A stretch of DNA of 64,000 bases, from assembly GCF_030272615.1 (NCBI RefSeq), contig NC_081405.1:609572677-609636676 (forward strand). Direction: 5' to 3'. Shown here piece by piece: positions 57,295 through 64,000 of this stretch; the stretch's first letter is position 1, and each line of letters opens with the position of its first letter. The DNA is from Cryptomeria japonica (Eukaryota > Streptophyta > Pinopsida > Cupressales > Cupressaceae). The translations under genes were made by a program, and so were the position numbers. Under the pieces are notes generated by a model that was not told where the DNA came from, did no database searches, and saw only the letters and a program-made list of their open reading frames with translations.

Positions 57295-59231
57295 GGAATG
57301 AGCCCTCCTCTATTAAGCTGCCCATGTTTGATGGCACCAACTATTCCTTTTGGAGTAGAAGAATGGAAACATATTTATCATCCCTAGGTTGTGATGTCTG
57401 GAAGTTAAAATGTTTATACTATCCTTCATACTCCTCCTACTCATCCTGATGCTAAAAAGGAATATGAACATAGTGCTAAAGCCAAGAATGCTATCCTTAG
57501 TTGAATATAAGATAGAGTTTCTCTTCAAGTTATGCACTATATATCTACAAAAGAAATATGGGACAAGTTGTGGAGAACCTATGAAGGAGATTTGAAGGTG
57601 AAGGAGGTTGAGTTGTAGCATCTTTGTTCTCAATTTGAAGGTCTAAAGATGGAAGAGGAAGAAAATATTGTGGATTATCTACAAAGGGTGGACGAAATGA
57701 TAAATGTGGTAAGAGGACTTGGAGAGGATGTTATAGATGAAGTAATAGTCAAGAAGGTGCTAGGGTCACTAACAAGGTATCAAAATAAAAAAAATTTATT
57801 GAATAAGATAAGGACTTGAGATCCTTCGCCATGGATCAACTATTTGGCTCTTTATTAGCATATGAAATCAGAAATTTGAGTGTTAAACCTTCCAAGAAAT
57901 AATTTTCCTTCACCTCTGAGAAGAAAGGAAAAGATGCTGCAAGTAGTGTAGATGATAAATGATTAGATGTAGGTGAGGCTAATTTTGTAAAGAAATTTAA
58001 GAAAGGATCAGCTAAGTATAGAAGAAAGCTTCCCTTCAAATTTTTTAACTATGAGAGAATAGGACACTTTGCTGCCAAGTATCCCTATGACAAGAAAGAA
58101 GACAAAGATGAAGAAAAAAGTAAAGAAAAAGTAAAGAAATTCTTCAAACCAAAGAGAATTTTTTTTACAAAGAAGAATAGTCTTTACACCATTGATAGTG
58201 ATGCTACTAATGAGGAAAGTTAATCAGATGAGGGAAGCAATCAGAACAAGAGAGAACTCAGTCTATTCATAGAACACGAGGAATTAAATGAAGGAAATGC
58301 ATCAAGGAGAGATAGTTGGACCCAATATGAAAATTACAAATCATGTAGAATTGATGAAGATGATGAGATTGAAGATGTAGTTGACTTAGAAGGAGAGTTA
58401 GTGTGTGCACTTGAAGAGATTGCTAGGTTGAAGAAGGAAAATACAATGTATAAGGATGTTGCTAAAAAGGAACAAAATTGATTAAATAAGAGTCTTGAAG
58501 AACAAAGAAAAACATTACTAATATGAAATCACAATTAAAAGGAGCCAAAAATATGTGTGAAGTAATGAAATTAGACTTTTATGACAAGGAAAGGAGGTGT
58601 AAGGAGTTAGAGTTAAAGGAGTACCTTGAAAATTCAAGTAGGTAAAAGAAGGGAAGATCTTTAGCTAAGACTAAAGCATAAGGGAAACACCAATGCATTG
58701 GAAAATATGTTAAAAAAAAAAAACATTTAAAAGATTCTACATGCATAGGATATGAAGTTGGTCAATACTTTGCTAGTATGGATTCTTGTAAAAGGGATAT
58801 AGACTTTGTACCTTCAAGCATAAATGGTCACGGGTATTCCTTCACAGTTAGAAATTCTCTAAGAAATAAAATGGTCTTAAATACTACTACTGAAAGGATG
58901 AAAAATCATGTGGTTGCTCCAAAGAAGAAGAATGCTACTATACGGAATAATAATGAGCTAACCCAAAAATAAAGGCCAAGTTGAATGATGATGGATTTAC
59001 CCAAGTTAAGGACATAAGAAATAAGTTTAGAAGAATGATACATGTTGCTCCATCAAAACCAATGTGGAACTATTTCTACAACAATAACTGGTATGCCCCT
59101 CAATTTCATGGTTATTTCTATAAATGTAATGCATATGGACATAAAATTTCAGATTTTAGACTTATGCATAGACCTACTCCAAGATATGAAAACAAGAATC
59201 AATTTGTTGTCCTAAGAGATATGAATATTAT
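57295..59231 (+). pseudogene. Copia G gag with coiled coil and second zinc-knuckle region (broken)
   Basis: ATG at 57295 (MSWNEPSSIKLPMFDGTNYS), a copia gag N-terminus, with a frame change near 57410. 57650-57780 holds the central gag (EENIVDYLQRVDEMINVV). The first knuckle near 58030-58080 is FFNYERIGHFAAKY: all three Cys are lost and only His remains. A Lys/Glu-rich stretch with coiled-coil character (ELVCALEEIARLKKEN) follows at 58390-58660. A second knuckle at 59116-59157 reads FYKCNAYGHKISDF, with two of its three Cys changed to Phe. Element H is inserted just after, so any pol lies beyond the window. Confidence 0.78.
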
Positions 59232-60174
59232 TGTTGAAATCAAGGAACACGAAGAAGGGGGGGGGGGTAAGTGAATCAATGTTCTACTAGTAAATAAACT
59301 TTGAAACTTATTCTCAAACCACCAGAATCATATGCAAGAAAGTAAAATGCAGAAACATAAGATAATCAACCGCAAAAAAATAACACCAACAATTTTACGT
59401 GGAATCCCCGAAAGGGAAAAACCATGGTGGGATTGGAACCCACAATATTCATATACTTTGATAAGGAGTACATAAATATTACATAAGGGGAATGCACATG
59501 CATTCAGGCTCACTTCCTAGAGCTCACTAGTCAGAATATAATATGGAAGTCTCACTGACTTATAGATCATTTACAATGAGAACTACAATGATTGAAAAAC
59601 AAAATAACATCAAACATTTCTTGGATAAGTTCTGGTTAAGTGCAAAAAGTTTGACTGAAACACCTCTACAACTCTGCATTGTTTTGCTTCTTAGTCAGCT
59701 ATGAGATCAAGAATGTGCATGTGAAACTGTGCCAAAAGGGTTTCTCGGTCACAAATCACTGATACCATCACCCATAAATATCTTCTACATCAGTCATATA
59801 TATCCGAAATAACAAAACAATATATTCATCAGGTCGGTCAAGAACAATATGCAATGTAACATGTAACCAGTTGTTAGCTAAATTTGGATCACCAAAATAT
59901 ATGTGGATCAGCCAAATAGAGTCTAAATGATTTCTACTTGTCAACCCTATTATCCCATGCACAAATTTCATCACTGCAATCATCACAATGATTCTAGATG
60001 AAAAGTTATCTTCTTATTATAAAATACCAAAGACAGGTTATCGGACCATTTCCTCAACCAGTAACCAAAAACAATGACTATCGAATATGATTTTTGAGGA
60101 GAGTTTCCATCAATGGCAATCCTAATCCATTATCTATGCATTAGAATTCGCCAGATGAGTGTCAATTACCAACA
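59232..60174 (-). repeat. 3' LTR of element H
   Basis: 943 bp, starting TGTTGAAATCAAGG and ending ATTACCAACA. Its G-rich early segment (59257-59267) followed by GTGAATCAATGTTC, and its AAAAACCATGGTGGGA motif, resemble the LTRs of C, E and the solo LTR. Confidence 0.7.
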
Positions 60175-60297
60175 ATCTCGCCCTTTTGCATTTATGGCAA
60201 CACTCGTGGAAAATGTCTAAATTTCTAAGGCTCCTCCTTAGACCAAAAACTCAAATCTTGTAATATCTTTGTAAATTTTTTAGTCTACTCTCCCCCT

Positions 60298-61153
60298 TTA
60301 ATAGCAATGCCAAAGATGGGATGATGCACAAAAACTTATATACAAGGGTATACAATAAATAATATATACATACTTGAAGATATTTGCGAAAATGGTCTTC
60401 AAAAATCCTAAGTGTGTATTCCACCCATTCTTCAAGTTGTCCAAAACTGTGATGAAGGCACTAAAAACATAGGCATATATTTCTACATTCTTGAACTCAG
60501 TCGAAACTAGTTGAGCCATTGTCTTCAAGAAATCAACTTTGTTACTTATCATGGTGTCCATTTGAGGATAAATAAGGTTTTGTAGTTCACCAACCCACCT
60601 CAGAATCCTTTCCTTTTCTAAGTTTAGGCTCAATATTTGATGAGGTAGAGCCATCAACTAACCTTCTATGCTACTAGTAAGTTCTACATTTGAGTAAAAT
60701 GACTGAGATATATTTTCAAGCTTTCCTTAGCAAACACTTATCTTCTTGTCTATATGTGGGGTAAATTTGGGGAGTATAAGGAATGACTTATATCTATTTC
60801 CTCCTTCACTCAGGGCCTCAAAGATAGTCTATAGTCCTTTGTTCAATCTATCCCTATCATCTTCAATCATCTTCTAGAAGGTTTGCATTCGCACCTCCTT
60901 GAATCCGTAAAAAAACTTTCTTGGTGTTTGCCTTTTCCAGTGATTCAAAATTGGTATTGATGTTGCTAATTAACTGTAGAAGCTTACTGGAGGGGTCAGA
61001 GTTTGGATCTAATTTTAGTTCTGGCGCCAATTTTTTTAAAACACCCATAGACATCTCAATCAGCTTCATTTCCTCATTCTTATATTTCACCAAGTCCTGA
61101 CTAGCTTGAGCCAAGACTACTACAACAATTATACACATTTCAGCTGGAGACAT
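60298..61153 (-). pseudogene. Element H, unrecognised C-terminal coding region in place of pol
   Basis: Two frames, 60863-61153 (EMSMGVLKKLAPELKLDPNS, LISNINTNFESLEKAN) and 60298-60657 (ILSLNLEKERILRWVGELQN, LKNGWNTHLGFLKTIF), both rich in helix-forming residues. An acidic, Lys-rich stretch (GEEAQETPKDD, VKNDKTWDKGDEFDKG) is visible in shifting frames at 61170-61480. It lies where pol would be expected, but has no polymerase or integrase motif. Function unknown. Confidence 0.45.
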
Positions 61154-62204
61154 TTGCCTAATATCAAGTGGTCTATCAAAATTGATAGAGATCTAGGGGA
61201 GAATTATTATCCCTTTGTCCCTAGGAGTGTCAATTGCCATGACTACCAAGACATTGTCAATTTTTTGCTTTCCCTTATCAAACTCATCACCTTTATCCCA
61301 TGTCTTGTCATTTTTTACCTCTTTTCTTTCTACAGCCTTTTCCAATTAATCCTCAGAATGAACCACTTCTTTATCCTTAAATCTTATGTACCAGTGTCAC
61401 CACTTGGTGTGATATCATCTTTAGGTGTCTCTTGAGCCTCTTCACCTTCCATTTCCACCATCTCTAGGTGATCAACTAGAGGATTTTGACTATTTGCTAC
61501 ATCAAGGGTTACATTGGCCTAGTTTTTCGGATGGCAAGTATCTTCCTTCTAAGGTTCATCATCATTGATTGGAAATCGATTGTCCTTATTTTGGGTTTCC
61601 TTAATTGTGCAGTGAACTTATGCCCTAACATCATCAACATGCAAGACTTTGTATGGAATGAATTAAAAAGTGTCATTTGGATCATCCTCAATAGACTTAA
61701 ATGGATGTGTTTTAAATTTAGGCCTCTCTCACTTAGAAATTTGTACCATCAAAGGATTGTCAATAGAAGAAGATGTCATTTCAAGAAAATTTAGGGTTTA
61801 TAACACACTTTAGTAAATACCTTTTTCTTTTTCATGTTGGATGCACAAGAACTCCTTGTCAGATCACCTTAATCCTTTTGATTGCCTTGAAATATGATTC
61901 GCCTTACTCTACAACTTTAACTTTTTTTTCGCAATGTGAGAAATGATTCATATTTCACCTCTTTTAACATCACAAACCCTAACCTTAAGTTCAAATAAAT
62001 ACAAATGTAAAGTTCAACTTGATATCCTCTTCAACATAATCCATTCAACTAGGCTCCTAAATCTGAATTATAAATTCTGGACAATCATGTCTAAGTATCT
62101 ACAATCAACCTTGATCAATCACCGATCTCTCTAGGGGGTTCTACAAGATTGTTCATAAAGATACCACTCTCTAAGGCAAAAATGCCTTAGTTAATGGATG
62201 AAGA

Positions 62205-63200
62205 TCATGCACTAGATTCAAGTGTAGATCCATTATCTATTTTGGATTCATCTTTCCCGATCCACATCTTCTCATGCTTGTTCTTGATCTCTTCTAACTT
62301 CACCTTGTCCCTCTCATTTGATTTGCCTTTGTTTACTGAATCATTATTCTTGTTTCTACAAACAATATTTCTTTGCATAGGTCTGAAATTCATCTGATTT
62401 GGTCTCATCATGCATTGGTTAGAGATATGCCCAAACATCCCATAAGAATAACATATATTGTTCTGGAAATTGTTCATTACTGCTCTACACATGTTTGACT
62501 TTTGACCATAATTGTTACATATGAAACACTAAAAGATAAAGGTAGGACCATTGTTCATGTTATTCATTCCATTATTTATCCTACTTCTACATTGATTTTC
62601 TATATGACAAAAATTATTGCAAGTGAAACATCTACCATTGAATTTATAGGAATTAGGTTGTATTACCAGAGGATTCTTGCTCATCTTATGATTAGGCTAT
62701 CTAGAATCAGAGGATTCTCCTTTCTCAAATCCAAGTCCTCTCATGTCTATTCCATGTCTCTGATATTCCAACATCTTTTCAAGCCTTGCTAAGCTAGCAT
62801 TCAATTTTTCTTTGTATTCATTTGCAGTACAAACTTCATGTCTTAGGGAAACAATTTGTCTTTCAAGTTCTTGACAATCATTCCTTGATTATGTAGTTAA
62901 CTCAAGCTTCAACTAATAATTCTCATAGGTAAGCTTGAAGAATTCATCTGATTTGTCTTTCAATGATTGAGCCAAACTTTCTTCATTCTTCTTTCGGTCT
63001 TGAATATCTTTAGTCAGCTTCATCACAATAGGTTGCATTTCATTTTTCAATCCTACATTCTCTCTAGCAAGTTTATCACACTCATTAGCTTTGTCCTAAT
63101 TTTCCATGCTATGATCTTATTTCTCCTTCAAATTTTCCATCATCTCTTTCCTCTTGTCTCTTGAAGTGTTCCCTTCATCTTGTAAATCTTCAATGAAGTC
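62205..63200 (-). pseudogene. Element H gag-like region with three tandem zinc knuckles (broken)
   Basis: Three CCHC-type segments lie in one frame: CFTCNNFCHIENQC (62589-62630, complete), CFICNNYGQKSNMC (62487-62528, His to Gln) and CYSYGMFGHISNQC (62412-62453, second Cys to Tyr). One TAG at 62529-62531 sits between the first two. Upstream (62800-63200) is a Lys/Glu-rich stretch with coiled-coil character. The layout matches the extended gag of G, so the two elements are probably related. Confidence 0.68.
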
Positions 63201-64000
63201 TTATGGGTAAGTGCACAAAGATAGTGGTAAAAAAGGGGTGTATAAGTGTACACTTTTTTTCTGAAATCAAGTGAACCTGAACTTGGAGGAAAAATTTGAA
63301 AGTCATCCACTCAAGATATGAAGATAATAAAACAACAAATATTATGGTACTTTGAATCTAGTTTCCAAACTACTAAACTTTTTCAAAGTTGGATAAGATT
63401 AAGGGGGTCAAATCCTTCATGCACGAAAAACAAACCCTAGTTTTTTTAAAAAAACATAACATATTGTCTGATGTGCGCATCAAAAAAGTCATAGTTAAAT
63501 TTAGTATTTTGACAAATACTTTAGCCGAAAGATAGTTAAGAGTGAGCACTAGAAGATGTGTACTTTTTTGTAATTTTTTGTTTAGTATTTTGTTTTTAAT
63601 GATTTTTCCAATCGAGCACATCCTGAAAATTAGGTACCTGTTTGTGCACAAAGCATCAATTGCACTTAAAAAATCTAAAATACAATTTTTTTTTAAATTG
63701 TAAAGAATCAAGTGCACTACAACAATATATAAAGTTTTTCAAATTTGGATAAGTATATCAAAAGTTATTAAAAAAATGGTGCATATATGTCCATGACAAC
63801 TATGGAGACACTGGTAAAAGAAATTCAATAATAATATGTTATTGTTGTTCAAATAAAAAAAAATTATATGGTTAGAAAGCTCAGAAGATGGGTGAAAATA
63901 TGGTGGCAATTTTAGAAATACCCACTTGATGAAGTGTAAACTTGATGATGACAAAGTCAAGAAACCAAGTTGATAAAATAAAACACGTCAAAAAGGAGGG
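63201..64000. other. Unrecognised A/T-rich DNA at window end
   Basis: No convincing ORF, repeat boundary or RNA gene. It begins abruptly after the gag-like part of H and may be a further insertion. Confidence 0.35.

Larger units (their letters stand above)
59232..64000 (-). mobile_element. LTR element H (minus), inserted in copia G gag; right end outside the window
   Basis: 3' LTR 59232-60174, polypurine-like tract 60175-60185 (minus AAGGGCGAGAT), then internal sequence rightwards. The gag-like region with three zinc knuckles lies at 62205-63200, and between it and the polypurine tract lie only unrecognised frames (60298-61800). No RT, RNase H or integrase motif is visible. Homology at 63200-64000 is unclear, so the element may end or be interrupted there. 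Confidence 0.65.

Overview
This window looks like intergenic, heterochromatin-like DNA from a large-genome seed plant. Nearly all of it is transposable elements inserted into one another, and I found no cellular gene, tRNA, rRNA or CRISPR array. Most LTR elements are plant Ty1/copia (gag-PR-IN-RT-RNase H order, initiator-tRNA-Met primer sites). There is also a Ty3/gypsy Tat/Ogre-like element and a plant L1-type LINE with DUF4283, endonuclease, RT and RNase H domains. The size of the nest would suit a conifer or another large-genome plant, but the sequence cannot settle the species.

Layout. (1) 1-20970, minus strand: two related copia elements, A and B, share one central LTR (LTR remnant 1-32, internal A, LTR 13283-14067, internal B, LTR 20187-20970). 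A is split by a non-autonomous Tat/Ogre-like element (1641-10259; 1.63-kb LTRs; 5-bp duplication GTAGT). It encodes a retropepsin and a G-patch but no RT, RNase H or integrase. B is split by a 1.48-kb solo-LTR-like insert (15394-16877). (2) 20971-36602, minus: copia C, whose 3' LTR was invaded by the A/B array. C also carries a solo LTR (21977-23128; duplication ACCAT), and its 5' LTR was split by a plus-strand LINE (27449-35845; 17-bp target-site duplication). (3) 36603-42854: mostly unrecognised A/T-rich DNA, with a 1.2-kb element that has ~240-bp terminal inverted repeats (37836-39061). (4) 42855-57191, minus: copia E, split by plus-strand copia F (46057-53424; duplication GTACC). E itself lies close to the 3' end of the 5' LTR of a plus-strand copia G, whose decayed gag follows at 57295-59231. 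(5) 59232-64000, minus: the 3' LTR and gag-like part of element H, inserted in the gag of G.

Almost every coding region is broken. Premature stops are mostly TAG at former CAG or CTGG positions, the pattern expected from deamination of CHG-methylated cytosine. The most unusual items are: a third ORF (34167-35498) lying between ORF2 and the 3' end of the LINE, inside its target-site duplications; a series of stem-loops with shared loop sequences in the 3' untranslated parts of copia A and B; the pol-less Tat-like element with one in-frame amber codon in about 1065 codons; and element H, whose gag has three zinc knuckles and is followed by an unrecognised coding region in place of pol.
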